A stretch of 64,000 nucleotides of DNA. Origin: Mesoterricola silvestris (GTDB lineage: Bacteria > Acidobacteriota > Holophagae > Holophagales > Holophagaceae). Position 1 is the stretch's first letter. Every line of letters starts with the position of its first letter. Below are positions 41,070-49,342 of the stretch, piece by piece. The DNA lies in NCBI RefSeq assembly GCF_030295405.1, contig NZ_AP027080.1:4200001-4264000 (forward strand). The letters run 5' to 3'. The notes below the pieces were generated by a model. That model was given only the letters and a program-made list of their open reading frames with translations, did no database searches and was not told the DNA's origin. Made by a program: the position numbers and the translations under genes.

Positions 41070-41333
41070 ATGAAGGACAAGATCCATCCCCAGCTCTTCG
41101 ACGTGAACGTCCATTGCGCGTGCGGCAATGAGTTCATGACCCGCTCCACCAAGAAGGAGCTCCGCGTGGAAGTGTGCGCGGCCTGCCACCCCTTCTTCAC
41201 CGGCAAGCAGAAGCTCATGGACACCGCCGGCCGGGTGGAGAAGTTCAACCGCAAGTACGCCAAGAAGGAAGTGGCGGCCCCCGTGGCCGAGGCCGCTCCC
41301 GAGGCGGAAGCGCCGGCCGAAGCCAACCAGTAG
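41070..41333 (+). CDS. rpmE: 50S ribosomal protein bL31
   Basis: 87 residues. [21 protein letters not shown] and [34 protein letters not shown] are diagnostic. The four cysteines C16, C18, C36 and C39 make it a zinc-binding (C+) form. It carries an Ala/Glu-rich C-terminal extension of about 20 residues (from position 68) beyond the usual length. AGGAGG lies 5 nt before the ATG; a strong terminator follows. Confidence 0.95.
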   Translation: MKDKIHPQLFDVNVHCACGNEFMTRSTKKELRVEVCAACHPFFTGKQKLMDTAGRVEKFNRKYAKKEVAAPVAEAAPEAEAPAEANQ

Positions 41334-41349
41334 CGACAGCGTTCCCAGG

Positions 41350-41380
41350 AACGGGCCGATCCTCGGCCCGTTCTTTTTTT
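41350..41380 (+). terminator. rho-independent terminator of rpmE
   Basis: AACGGGCCGA (41350-41359) / TCGGCCCGTT (41363-41372), 3-nt loop, followed by CTTTTTTT. The prfA start codon lies only 17 nt beyond it. Confidence 0.93.
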
Positions 41381-41397
41381 GTATGTGTGGGTGACCC

Positions 41398-42471
41398 ATG
41401 CTCGACCAGCTTGAATCCCTCGATGCCAAGTACCAGGAGATCGAAGCCCAGCTCCAGGACCCCGCCGTCGTCAGCGACATGAAGCGGCTGCGGGAGCTCA
41501 CCAAGCTGCGCTCCGAGCTGGAGCCCGTGGTGGAGGCCTGGCACCTCCAGCGCACCCGGCTGCGCCAGCTGGAGGAGGCCGAGCAGATCCTGGCCGACAA
41601 GACCCAGGACGCCGAGCTGCGCGAGATGGCCGGCCTGGAGATCCCCGAGCTCAAGGAGGCCATCCTGGCCGGGGAGGCCGCCCTGCGCCAGCTGCTGGTG
41701 CCCAAGGACCCCAAGGACGAGCGCAACGTCATCCTGGAGGTGCGGGCCGGTACCGGGGGGGAGGAGGCCGCCCTCTTCGCGGCGGAGATCTTCCGGATGT
41801 ACGTGCGCTTCGCGGAGCGCCGGGGCTACCGGGTGTCGGTGCTCAGCGAGAGCGAGGCGGACCAGGGCGGCCTGCGGGAAGTGGTGGCCGAGGTGGAGGG
41901 GGCCGGGGCCTACTCCCTCTTCCGGTTCGAAAGCGGCGTCCACCGGGTGCAGCGGGTGCCCAAGACCGAGACCCAGGGCCGCATCCACACCTCGGCCTGC
42001 ACCGTGGCCGTCATGCCCGAGGCCGACGAGGTGGACATCGAGGTGAAGAAGGAGGACCTGCGCATCGACACCTTCTGCTCCGGCGGCAAGGGCGGCCAGA
42101 GCGTGAACACCACCTACTCCGCCGTGCGCCTCACCCACCTGCCCACCAACACCGTGGTGCAGTGCCAGGACGAGCGCAGCCAGCTCAAGAACATGGCCAA
42201 GGCCATGACCGTGCTCCGCTCGCGCCTCCTGGAGAAGGCCCAGGCCGAGGTGGACCAGGCCGAGGCCAGCCTGCGCAAGACCCAGGTGGGCTCCGGGGAC
42301 CGCTCGGAGAAGATCCGCACCTACAACTTCCCCCAGGGCCGGGTCACGGACCACCGGGTCAACGTCACCATCCACCAGCTGGATTCCTTCATGCAGGGCA
42401 TGATCGAGCCCATCCTGGAGCCCCTGCGGGCCGCCCACGAGGCCGAAAGGCTCCAGCAACTGGAGGCCTGA
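41398..42471 (+). CDS. prfA: peptide chain release factor 1
   Basis: 357 residues. Catalytic G232-G-Q234 in GKGGQSVNTTYSAVR. The codon-recognition tripeptide is P188-K-T190, at the same positions as P-A-T in E. coli RF1, which marks it as RF1 (UAA/UAG) rather than RF2 (SPF). It ends DSFMQGMIEPILEPLRAAHEAERLQQLE as in RF1 proteins. No convincing ribosome site is seen and the start lies just after the rpmE terminator T run. hemK/prmC, often its partner, is not adjacent. Confidence 0.94.
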   Translation: MLDQLESLDAKYQEIEAQLQDPAVVSDMKRLRELTKLRSELEPVVEAWHLQRTRLRQLEEAEQILADKTQDAELREMAGLEIPELKEAILAGEAALRQLLVPKDPKDERNVILEVRAGTGGEEAALFAAEIFRMYVRFAERRGYRVSVLSESEADQGGLREVVAEVEGAGAYSLFRFESGVHRVQRVPKTETQGRIHTSACTVAVMPEADEVDIEVKKEDLRIDTFCSGGKGGQSVNTTYSAVRLTHLPTNTVVQCQDERSQLKNMAKAMTVLRSRLLEKAQAEVDQAEASLRKTQVGSGDRSEKIRTYNFPQGRVTDHRVNVTIHQLDSFMQGMIEPILEPLRAAHEAERLQQLEA

Positions 42472-42561
42472 GGGGATCCGCATCTATATATAAAGGTACC
42501 GATCCCCATATTGCAGTTTTCCCCGGCAAGCTCCACGATAGCTGGAACCCCGGACGATCCC

Positions 42562-43518
42562 ATGGCCCCCGCTCCCGCCCACCGACCCCTCGATACCCTT
42601 CTGCACGAGTGCCGGAAGGTCATCGTCGGCCAGCCGCAGCTCCTGAACCGGCTTCTGGTGGCCCTGCTGGTGCCCGGGCACGTGCTCCTGGAGGGCCTGC
42701 CGGGCCTGGCCAAGACCCGCACCGTCAAGACCCTTGCGGCGGCGAGCCGCATGCACTTCCGGCGCATCCAGTTCACCCCGGACCTGCTGCCCTCGGACGT
42801 CGTGGGCACCCTGGTCTTCGACCCCCGGAACCTCACCTTCACCCCCAAGAAGGGCCCCATCTTCGCCAACCTGCTCCTGGCCGACGAGATCAACCGGGCC
42901 CCCAGCAAGGTGCAGTCGGCCCTCCTGGAGGCCATGGAGGAGCGCCAGGTGACCCTGGGCGAGGAGAGCTTCCCCCTGCCGGACCCCTTCCTGGTGCTGG
43001 CCACCCAGAACCCCCTGGAGCAGGAGGGCACCTTCCCCCTGCCCGAAGCCCAGATGGACCGCTTCCTCTTCAAGCTCCGCATCGACTACCCCAGCCTCCA
43101 GGACGAGGGGGAGGTGCTGCGCCGGGCAGACGGCCACGAGGAGCCCGTCCTGCCCCTCATGACCGGCGAGGGCATCCTGGAAGCGGGGGTCCAGGCCCGC
43201 AAGGTCCGGCTGGACGAGGCCATCCGAAACTACATCGTCCGCATGGTCCAGGCCACCCGCCCCGGCCACGGCAAGGCCTGGAAGGGCCGGGAACTGCTCC
43301 GCTGCGGCGCCTCCCCCCGGGCCTCCCTGGCCCTCCAGGCCTCCGCCAAGGCCCTGGCCCACCTTTCCGGCCGGGACCACGTGCTCCCGGAGGACGTGGC
43401 GGCCCTGGCGCCGGACGTGCTCCGGCACCGGCTCCTCCTCACCTACGAGAGCGAGGCCGACGGGGTGACCACAGACGACGTCATCAAGGCCCTGCTCAAC
43501 GCCACTCCCCGGCCCTGA
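42562..43518 (+). CDS. MoxR family AAA+ ATPase
   Basis: 318 residues. MoxR hallmarks: VIVGQPQLLNRLLVALLVPGHVLLEGLPGLAKTRTVKTLA (Walker A GLPGLAKT), FTPDLLPSDVVGT, LLLADEINRAPSKVQSALLEAMEERQVT (Walker B), LATQNPLEQEGTFPLPEAQMDRFLF (sensor 1) and a C-terminal lid domain. These ATPases act as chaperones for metal or complex insertion, usually beside DUF58 and VWA genes; here it stands alone, and a DUF58 gene lies about 15 kb away on the other strand. I prefer the ATG at 42562; a TTG at 42511 would add 17 residues. Confidence 0.88.
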   Translation: MAPAPAHRPLDTLLHECRKVIVGQPQLLNRLLVALLVPGHVLLEGLPGLAKTRTVKTLAAASRMHFRRIQFTPDLLPSDVVGTLVFDPRNLTFTPKKGPIFANLLLADEINRAPSKVQSALLEAMEERQVTLGEESFPLPDPFLVLATQNPLEQEGTFPLPEAQMDRFLFKLRIDYPSLQDEGEVLRRADGHEEPVLPLMTGEGILEAGVQARKVRLDEAIRNYIVRMVQATRPGHGKAWKGRELLRCGASPRASLALQASAKALAHLSGRDHVLPEDVAALAPDVLRHRLLLTYESEADGVTTDDVIKALLNATPRP

Positions 43519-43558
43519 AGGGGCCCCGGGCGGTCTGTGATCCAGCTCACTCGGGGGC

Positions 43559-43587
43559 TTGACAGAATTTGATATTTTCCCTATTTC
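43559..43587 (+). promoter_or_regulatory. candidate promoter upstream of the TonB-dependent receptor
   Basis: Perfect -35 hexamer TTGACA (43559-43564), 17-bp spacer, weak -10 TATTTC (43582-43587). If used, the leader mRNA would be about 210 nt. Confidence 0.38.
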
Positions 43588-43647
43588 CAATCCTTAACAA
43601 AAATTAACATCCCCCAAAAAAAGAAAACAAGATTGGGGAACTTTCGG

Positions 43648-43665
43648 ACCCGTGCTAGCATGGGT
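43648..43665. promoter_or_regulatory. 18-bp palindrome, candidate operator
   Basis: ACCC-G-TGCTAGCA-T-GGGT: perfectly symmetric except for one G/T position. It lies 140-157 nt before the receptor start codon and downstream of the candidate promoter, so a repressor bound here could block transcription. Confidence 0.45.
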
Positions 43666-43804
43666 CACCCTACTTAGGTCACCTGATATTTTCCAATAAT
43701 GGGCCGGGGAAAGGCCTTGACGTCTTTGATCCCCCGGAATTAACCCCTAAGCGAAGTGATATATCCACTTATCGCTAACGCTAACCCCAAACAGGAGGAT
43801 GCTC

Positions 43805-46717
43805 ATGCATCGTAGAATCGAAAACTTCGGCCGTATCGCCGCGCTGATCGTCGTGGGTTCCGTGACCCTCGCCGCCCAGGGCACGCAGACGTCCAGCATC
43901 ACCGGGAGCCTCGTCGACCAGAACGGGGCCGCGGTTGTGGGCGCCACGGTCAACCTCGTCTCCAGCAGCCTCCAGGGCCCCCGCGTCCTGCAGACCGACG
44001 AAAAGGGCCGGTTCATCACCCGGCTGCTGCCTCCCGGCCAGTACACCATCACCATCACCAAGGCCGGCTTCCAGACCATCAAGACGTCCGAGAAGATCGG
44101 CATCGACCAGACCTACCAGCCCCGGTTCACCATGGCCAAGACCGCCGCTGCGGTCGTGGAAGTGGTCGCCACCGCCGCCGCCGTTGACCGCACCGACGTC
44201 AAGACCGCTTCCAACTACTCCCTGGACGCCGTCGACGCCCTGCCCAACGCCCGCACGATGGAAGGCGTCGCCCTCCTGACCCCCGGCGTCACCACCGGCG
44301 TCGGCAACCGCGTCCAGATCCGCGGCGCCATGACTTCCGGCAACCTCTACCTGCTGGACGGCCAGAACATTTCCGACAACGCCTACAACAACCGCGGCGT
44401 CCGCCTCATCGACGACTCCATCGAGGAGATCCAGGTCATCACCGGTGCCATCTCCGCCGAGTACGGCGATGTGGACGGCGGCGTTCTGAACGCCATCACC
44501 CGTTCCGGCGGCAACGAATTCGCTGGCCAGCTCCGCTGGGAACTGAAGGACTCCGCCTGGAATGCCTACAATCCGAAGGACCCCCGTGGCTCCTTCCCAA
44601 ACACGATGAACGAAGAGAAGACGATCTCCCTCTCCGGCTTCATCATCAAGGACAAGCTGTGGTTCTCCGGCAGCTTCTTCTCCACCGATCAGACCGGCGC
44701 CAGCACCATCACCTTTGACCTGGGCAACCGGGTGGGTTCCAACCCCGTCATCTCCAACAACGATCAGACCGGCCTCGTGGGCTTCAACGCCCCCTATGTC
44801 ACGCGGTCGAAGGAAATCCGCCGCCAGATCAAGTTGACCTGGGCCCTCAACCAGAACCACACCCTGGTTTCGTCCTTCAACAACTCCCGCACCGATGACG
44901 TCAACCGCAACTACAGCGCGGCCATGACCACCGCCCTCGTGCCCCAGGTCAGCACCAGCGAGTTCCTGAACCTGCAGTGGCGCGCCATCTGGTCCAACAC
45001 CATCACGTCCGAAATGAAGATCGGCCGCAAGAAGCAGAAGTACTCCGCTGGCGCCGACGCGGCCAACGGCAGCCCGATCTACAACTACAGCTCCGGCGTG
45101 GGTGGCTACCTCAACAACGGTATCTTCAACTCGAACGACGGCGGCGACAACCGCAACAACCAGACCTTCAACGCCAAGGTCAGCATGTTCTGGGACGGCG
45201 CCGGCAGCCACACCACCGACATGGGCGTCGACTACTACAAGGGCATCTCCAAGGCCCGCAACGAACAGTCCGCCACCGGCTTCACCTTCGGCGTCACCCG
45301 GCCCTCCCTCAACGGCCAGGTCGCTGGCATCTGGGAAGCCCGCCCCCGCGACGTCTGGGAATGGATCAGCGGTGACGGCGAAGCCCACAACTTCTCCCAG
45401 GCCGTCTACATCAACGACAAGTGGACCGTCGACAAGCACCTGAGCTTCAACGTGGGCCTGCGCTTCGACAAGTTCAAGGCGGAAAACGAGTCCGGCAAGT
45501 CCACGGCCTCCGCCAGCGGCCTGTCCCCTCGCCTCGGCATGAAGTACGATCTCCTCGGCGATGGCAACTGGCTCTTCAGCGCCGCCTGGGCCCGCTACAA
45601 CTCCAAGGTGCTCGAGGGCATCACCAACTCGGTGACCAAGCAGGGCAACCCCACCGAGATCGATCACCCCTACATTGGCCCCGGCGGCCTCACCACCTAC
45701 CAGACCTTCGCCTACATCACCAACCTCGCGACGGTCCGCACCAACTACGACTTCACGAAGTTCGCCTACTACAACGACCCCACCCTGAACGTCTCCCTCT
45801 CCTCGAACCTGAAGAACCCCACCGTGGATGAGACGCAGGTCGCCGGCCAGTACTTCTACAACACCCCCGCCATTGGCGCCGGTTCCATCAAGGTCACCTT
45901 CGTCAACAAGAAGTGGAAGAACCTCTTCGACTACAAGACCGGCGACTCCGGCCATGTGACCGCCCCCGACGGAAGCGATCTTTACATGCGCGTCTGGGAA
46001 AACAGCGATGTCGCCAAGCGCGAGTACAAGGGGATGGAACTGGAAACCACCCTGCAGCGGGACGAATGGCAGTTCATCGGCACCGCCACCTGGAGCAGCC
46101 TGAAGGGCAACTACGAGGGTGAGGCCACCAACAGCCCCGCCGCCGGCGCTGGCCTGAAGAACTTCACGGTGCAGGACGGCGTGCAGATGTATGATCCCTC
46201 CATCACCACGCCCTACGGCTACCTCCAGGGCCATGTGCCCCTCCGCATCCGCGCCACCGCCTCCCGTGCCATGACCAACCAGTACGGCAAGACCACCCTC
46301 GGCCTTGTCTACCGCCAGGATACGGGCCTGCACTACAGCAAGAGCCGCTCCATCGACAACATCGCCGCCCTGAACCCCGCCCTCAGCGATCAGTTCGGCA
46401 GCAGCTTCACCCAGTATGAGGGTGGCCGCCGCATGGAAGGCGTGTTCCCCACCGCCGTCTACCTCGATCTTGCCCTGACCCACGAATTCACCATCTTCAA
46501 GGTGGCCTCCAAGGCCGTCACGGGCTTCTTCAAGGCGAACATCGGCAACATCCTGAACCACCAGCAGATCATCGCCTGGGACACCAACTACACCGCGGCC
46601 TCCTCCCTGGATGCCCCCTGGGTCAAGGCCAATCCCACGACCTTCGGCAAGCCCCGCCAGTCCGCCGACTACGGCACGGGCCGCACCATCGCCGTCTCCA
46701 CCGGCTTCCGCTTCTAG
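43805..46717 (+). CDS. TonB-dependent receptor with carboxypeptidase regulatory-like domain
   Basis: 970 residues. A signal peptide (about 1-23, TLAA-QGT) is followed by a CarboxypepD_reg-like beta-sandwich (about 28-110: SITGSLVDQNGAAVVGATVNLV...FITRLLPPGQYTITITKAGFQ), a plug domain (LDAVDALPNARTMEGVALLTPGV...IRGAMTSGNLYLLDGQNISDN...EYGDVDGGVLNAITRSGGNEF) and a 22-strand barrel ending TGFRF. This is the Oar/SusC-like receptor type common in Acidobacteriota. AGGAGG lies 6 nt before the ATG at 43805; the ATG at 43799 abuts the ribosome site and is unlikely. The substrate is unknown. Confidence 0.9.
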   Translation: MHRRIENFGRIAALIVVGSVTLAAQGTQTSSITGSLVDQNGAAVVGATVNLVSSSLQGPRVLQTDEKGRFITRLLPPGQYTITITKAGFQTIKTSEKIGIDQTYQPRFTMAKTAAAVVEVVATAAAVDRTDVKTASNYSLDAVDALPNARTMEGVALLTPGVTTGVGNRVQIRGAMTSGNLYLLDGQNISDNAYNNRGVRLIDDSIEEIQVITGAISAEYGDVDGGVLNAITRSGGNEFAGQLRWELKDSAWNAYNPKDPRGSFPNTMNEEKTISLSGFIIKDKLWFSGSFFSTDQTGASTITFDLGNRVGSNPVISNNDQTGLVGFNAPYVTRSKEIRRQIKLTWALNQNHTLVSSFNNSRTDDVNRNYSAAMTTALVPQVSTSEFLNLQWRAIWSNTITSEMKIGRKKQKYSAGADAANGSPIYNYSSGVGGYLNNGIFNSNDGGDNRNNQTFNAKVSMFWDGAGSHTTDMGVDYYKGISKARNEQSATGFTFGVTRPSLNGQVAGIWEARPRDVWEWISGDGEAHNFSQAVYINDKWTVDKHLSFNVGLRFDKFKAENESGKSTASASGLSPRLGMKYDLLGDGNWLFSAAWARYNSKVLEGITNSVTKQGNPTEIDHPYIGPGGLTTYQTFAYITNLATVRTNYDFTKFAYYNDPTLNVSLSSNLKNPTVDETQVAGQYFYNTPAIGAGSIKVTFVNKKWKNLFDYKTGDSGHVTAPDGSDLYMRVWENSDVAKREYKGMELETTLQRDEWQFIGTATWSSLKGNYEGEATNSPAAGAGLKNFTVQDGVQMYDPSITTPYGYLQGHVPLRIRATASRAMTNQYGKTTLGLVYRQDTGLHYSKSRSIDNIAALNPALSDQFGSSFTQYEGGRRMEGVFPTAVYLDLALTHEFTIFKVASKAVTGFFKANIGNILNHQQIIAWDTNYTAASSLDAPWVKANPTTFGKPRQSADYGTGRTIAVSTGFRF

Positions 46718-46742
46718 TTCAGACGGAACCGCGTAGTACCTG

Positions 46743-46772
46743 AAGGGCGCCCGGGAAACCGGGCGCCCTTTT
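46743..46772 (+). terminator. terminator of the TonB-dependent receptor gene
   Basis: AAGGGCGCCCGG (46743-46754), GAAA tetraloop, CCGGGCGCCCTT (46759-46770) and further Ts. It is a GNRA-capped 12-bp stem 26 nt after the stop, functional in either direction. Confidence 0.88.
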
Positions 46773-46788
46773 CCATTAGACTGGGGGA

Positions 46789-47775
46789 ATGACCACGCGC
46801 ACCGTATCCCTCATCCACACGGGCGGCACCCTGGGCATGGGGCCCGGGGAGGATGACAGCCTCGCGCCGGGACCTTCCCTGGACCGCATCCTCGATCAGG
46901 TGCCCGAGCTGCGGGAGCTGGCCGATCTGCGCATGGCGGTGGCCTTCAACCAGGATTCGGCCACCACGGAACCGGAGGACATCCTCCTCCTGGCCCGGCT
47001 CATCCGGCACGAGGCCGCCTCCTGCGACGGCATCGTGCTCATCCACGGCACCGACACCATGGCCTACACGGCCTCCGTGCTGGGTTTCCTCCTGGCGGAC
47101 CTGGGCCGGCCGGTGGTGCTCACGGGCAGCCAGCGGCCCCTGGCCTACGTGCGCAGCGACGCCCGGGGCAACCTGGTGGACGCGGTGACCCTCGCGGCCC
47201 GGGGGGTCGACGAGGTGGGCATCTGCTTCGGGGACCACTGGCTTCGCGGCGTGGCCGCGGACAAGGTGAGCGTGCACCGGTACGAGGCCTTCGAATCCCC
47301 CAACCTGCCGCCCCTGGCGGAACTGGGCCTCCACGTGCAGGTCCACCCCCACGCGGGGGCGTTCCCGCGCCAGGTGCCGCCGGGCATCGGACCGGCGCTG
47401 GAATCGGCCATCGAGATCTACGCCCCCTTCCCCGGCATGCCCTGGCGCCTGCCGGACCGGTCCTGCCGCGGTGTGCTCATCCGGGCCTTCGGGGCCGGCA
47501 ACCTCCCCATGGACCGCCCCGATCTGCGGGATCTCTTCCGGCACTGCGAAGCCCTGGACCTGCCGGTGGTCATCATCAGCCAATGCGCATCGGGCGGCGT
47601 GGACCTCGCCACCTACGACCTGGGCCGCCGGGCCCAGGCCATGGGCGCCATCTCCGGGGGCCGGCACACGCCCTGGGCGGCCCTGGCCAAGCTCTCCCTG
47701 GCGCTGGGCGCGGGTTTCACCACGGACGAGATCCGGCGCGCCTTCCAGGTCTCCTGGGCCGGAGAGCCCGTCTGA
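46789..47775 (+). CDS. asparaginase (type I-like)
   Basis: 328 residues. Both catalytic Thr motifs are present: HTGGTLGM at the N-terminus and GIVLIHGTDTMAYTASVL, plus the VVLTGSQRPLAYVRSDARGNLVDAV segment typical of cytosolic asparaginase I. No signal peptide, so cytosolic. It hydrolyses asparagine to aspartate and ammonia; archaeal GatD-like proteins share the fold but have extra domains not seen here. It is followed 31 nt later by serS. Confidence 0.9.
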   Translation: MTTRTVSLIHTGGTLGMGPGEDDSLAPGPSLDRILDQVPELRELADLRMAVAFNQDSATTEPEDILLLARLIRHEAASCDGIVLIHGTDTMAYTASVLGFLLADLGRPVVLTGSQRPLAYVRSDARGNLVDAVTLAARGVDEVGICFGDHWLRGVAADKVSVHRYEAFESPNLPPLAELGLHVQVHPHAGAFPRQVPPGIGPALESAIEIYAPFPGMPWRLPDRSCRGVLIRAFGAGNLPMDRPDLRDLFRHCEALDLPVVIISQCASGGVDLATYDLGRRAQAMGAISGGRHTPWAALAKLSLALGAGFTTDEIRRAFQVSWAGEPV

Positions 47776-47806
47776 TACACTGGTCCTCCACCCTTGAGGA
47801 TCCGCC

Positions 47807-49072
47807 ATGCTCGACGCCGCCCTTCTCCGCAACGACCTGGAAACCGTGGTGCAGGGCCTGGCCAGGCGGGGCGTGACCTTCGACCAGGAGGCCTACCAGG
47901 AGCTGGACGCGGCGCGCCGGCGCGTCATCCAGGAGGCCGAGGCCCTCAAGGGCGAGCGCAACCGGGTGTCGGACGAAGTGGCCCGCCTCAAGCGCGCCAA
48001 GGAGGACGCCAGCCACCTCATCGCCGCCCAGCGCGAGGTGGGGGAAAGGCTCAAGGCCCTGGAGACCGCCGAAAAGGAGGCCGAGGCCGCCTTCAAGGCC
48101 TTCATGGCCACGCTGCCCAACCTGCCCCACGAGACCGTGCCGGTGGGCAGGGATGAGCACGCCAACGTGGAGATCAAGCGCTGGGGCACCCCCGCGGCCA
48201 TGGAGAAGCCCCTGGACCACGTGGACCTGGGCACGAGGCTGGGCATCCTGGACCTGGACCGCGCCGCCAAGCTCAGCGGGGCGCGGTTCTCCATCCTCAA
48301 GGGCCTGGGCGCCAAGCTGGAGCGAAGCCTGGTCTCGTTCATGGCGGACCTGCACGCCCAGGCCGGCTGGACCGAAGTGCTCCCGCCGTACCTGGTGCTT
48401 CCGGAGTGCATGTACGGCACCGGCCAGCTGCCCAAGTTCGAGCAGGACCTCTTCAAGACCTACCGGGGCGAGGATCCGCTCTACCTGATCCCCACGGCGG
48501 AAGTGCCCGTGACGAACATGTACCGCGAGGAGATCCTGCCCGGGGAGGAACTCCCCCTGCGCCACTTCGCCTTCACCCCCTGCTTTCGCAGCGAGGCCGG
48601 CAGCTACGGCAAGGACACCAAGGGCATCATCCGCCAGCACCAGTTCCACAAGGTGGAGCTGGTGGCCTTCGCCACCCCCGAGCAGGCCCTGGAGGAACTG
48701 GAGAACCTCACCCGCGAGGCCGAGCGCATCCTGGAGGCCCTGGAGCTGCCCTACCGGCGGGTGCTGCTGTGCAGCGGCGACATGGGCTTCTCCAGCCGCA
48801 AGACCTTCGACCTCGAGGTGTGGCTGCCCAGCCAGAACACCTACCGGGAAATCAGCTCCTGCAGCTGGTTCGGGGACTTCCAGGCCCGGCGCGCCAATAT
48901 CCGCTTCCGCGCCGCGGGCGGCAAGCCGCAGCCCCTGCACACCCTCAACGGCAGCGGCCTGGCCGTGGGCCGCACCTGGGTGGCCATCCTGGAGAACTAC
49001 CAGCAGCCCGACGGGAGCGTGAGGATCCCCAAGGCGCTGCAGGCCTACATGGGCTGCGACGTGATCCGGTAG
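47807..49072 (+). CDS. serS: serine--tRNA ligase
   Basis: 421 residues. An N-terminal coiled-coil arm (about 30-105) and class II motifs: motif 1 region, motif 2 [27 protein letters not shown], and motif 3 [40 protein letters not shown] is typical of SerRS. The TAG stop (49070-49072) overlaps the first two bases of the left terminal inverted repeat of the 269-bp element, so that insertion touches the gene end without altering its expected C-terminus ([15 protein letters not shown]). Confidence 0.95.
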   Translation: MLDAALLRNDLETVVQGLARRGVTFDQEAYQELDAARRRVIQEAEALKGERNRVSDEVARLKRAKEDASHLIAAQREVGERLKALETAEKEAEAAFKAFMATLPNLPHETVPVGRDEHANVEIKRWGTPAAMEKPLDHVDLGTRLGILDLDRAAKLSGARFSILKGLGAKLERSLVSFMADLHAQAGWTEVLPPYLVLPECMYGTGQLPKFEQDLFKTYRGEDPLYLIPTAEVPVTNMYREEILPGEELPLRHFAFTPCFRSEAGSYGKDTKGIIRQHQFHKVELVAFATPEQALEELENLTREAERILEALELPYRRVLLCSGDMGFSSRKTFDLEVWLPSQNTYREISSCSWFGDFQARRANIRFRAAGGKPQPLHTLNGSGLAVGRTWVAILENYQQPDGSVRIPKALQAYMGCDVIR

Positions 49073-49103
49073 GAGCCTGTCCAAGTAATATTCGGCCCCG
49101 CGA

Positions 49104-49201
49104 CGGCGTCTGGAGGCCCGATTATCGAGCGCAAGGCCCGCAGGAAATATAGGTCATATTTTCAAGGGACTTGCGCACGACAGGCGGGCCTCCAGACGCC
49201 G
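49104..49201. repeat. hairpin A of the 269-bp element
   Basis: Base stem of 17 perfect pairs (CGGCGTCTGGAGGCCCG, 49104-49120, with 49185-49201). A middle stem GCGCAAG (49129-49135) / CTTGCGC (49170-49176) and an AT tip AAATAT (49145-49150) / ATATTT (49156-49161) around AGGTC complete one arm. Confidence 0.9.
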
Positions 49202-49208
49202 CCTTCGG

Positions 49209-49306
49209 TGGTGGCAGCGGCCACGGCAATCCCGCGTTCCGCTCGTCGAACGATTAACCTAATCGCCCTCCTCGCGGGCCTTGTCTTGCCATGGCCGGTG
49301 CCACCA
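49209..49306. repeat. hairpin B of the 269-bp element
   Basis: Base stem pairs 49209-49229 with 49286-49306 at 19 of 21 positions (TGGTGGCA...). An inner stem CCCGCG (49231-49236) / CGCGGG (49273-49278) and a tip CGATTA (49251-49256) / TAATCG (49260-49265) around ACC follow. Its length equals that of hairpin A exactly. Confidence 0.85.
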
Positions 49307-49342
49307 TCGCGGGGCCGAATATTACTTGGACAGGCTCCTCGC

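Larger units (their letters stand above)
43519..43804. other. AT-rich leader region before the TonB-dependent receptor
   Basis: 286 nt with no gene, much richer in A/T than the flanks (poly-A stretch near 43610-43625). It holds a candidate promoter (43559-43587), an 18-bp palindrome (43648-43665) and a direct repeat GTCACC (43664-43669 and 43678-43683). It therefore looks like a regulated, long 5' region. Confidence 0.6.
49071..49339. mobile_element. 269-bp non-coding element with 33-bp perfect TIRs and two 98-nt internal hairpins (MITE-like)
   Basis: The left repeat (49071-49103, starting AGGAGCCTGTCC and ending CCCCGCGA) is the exact reverse complement of the right repeat (49307-49339). 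Between them lie two imperfect palindromes of 98 nt each (49104-49201 and 49209-49306) joined by 7 nt. A single strand can fold as a three-way junction: a 33-bp closing stem and two long arms. No ORF of note and no transposase. It fills the space between convergent serS and the SDR gene, ending 3 nt from the SDR stop codon. I found no clear target-site duplication and no second copy in this window. Possible identities: non-autonomous IS derivative, structured extragenic repeat, bidirectional terminator or ncRNA. Confidence 0.85.
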
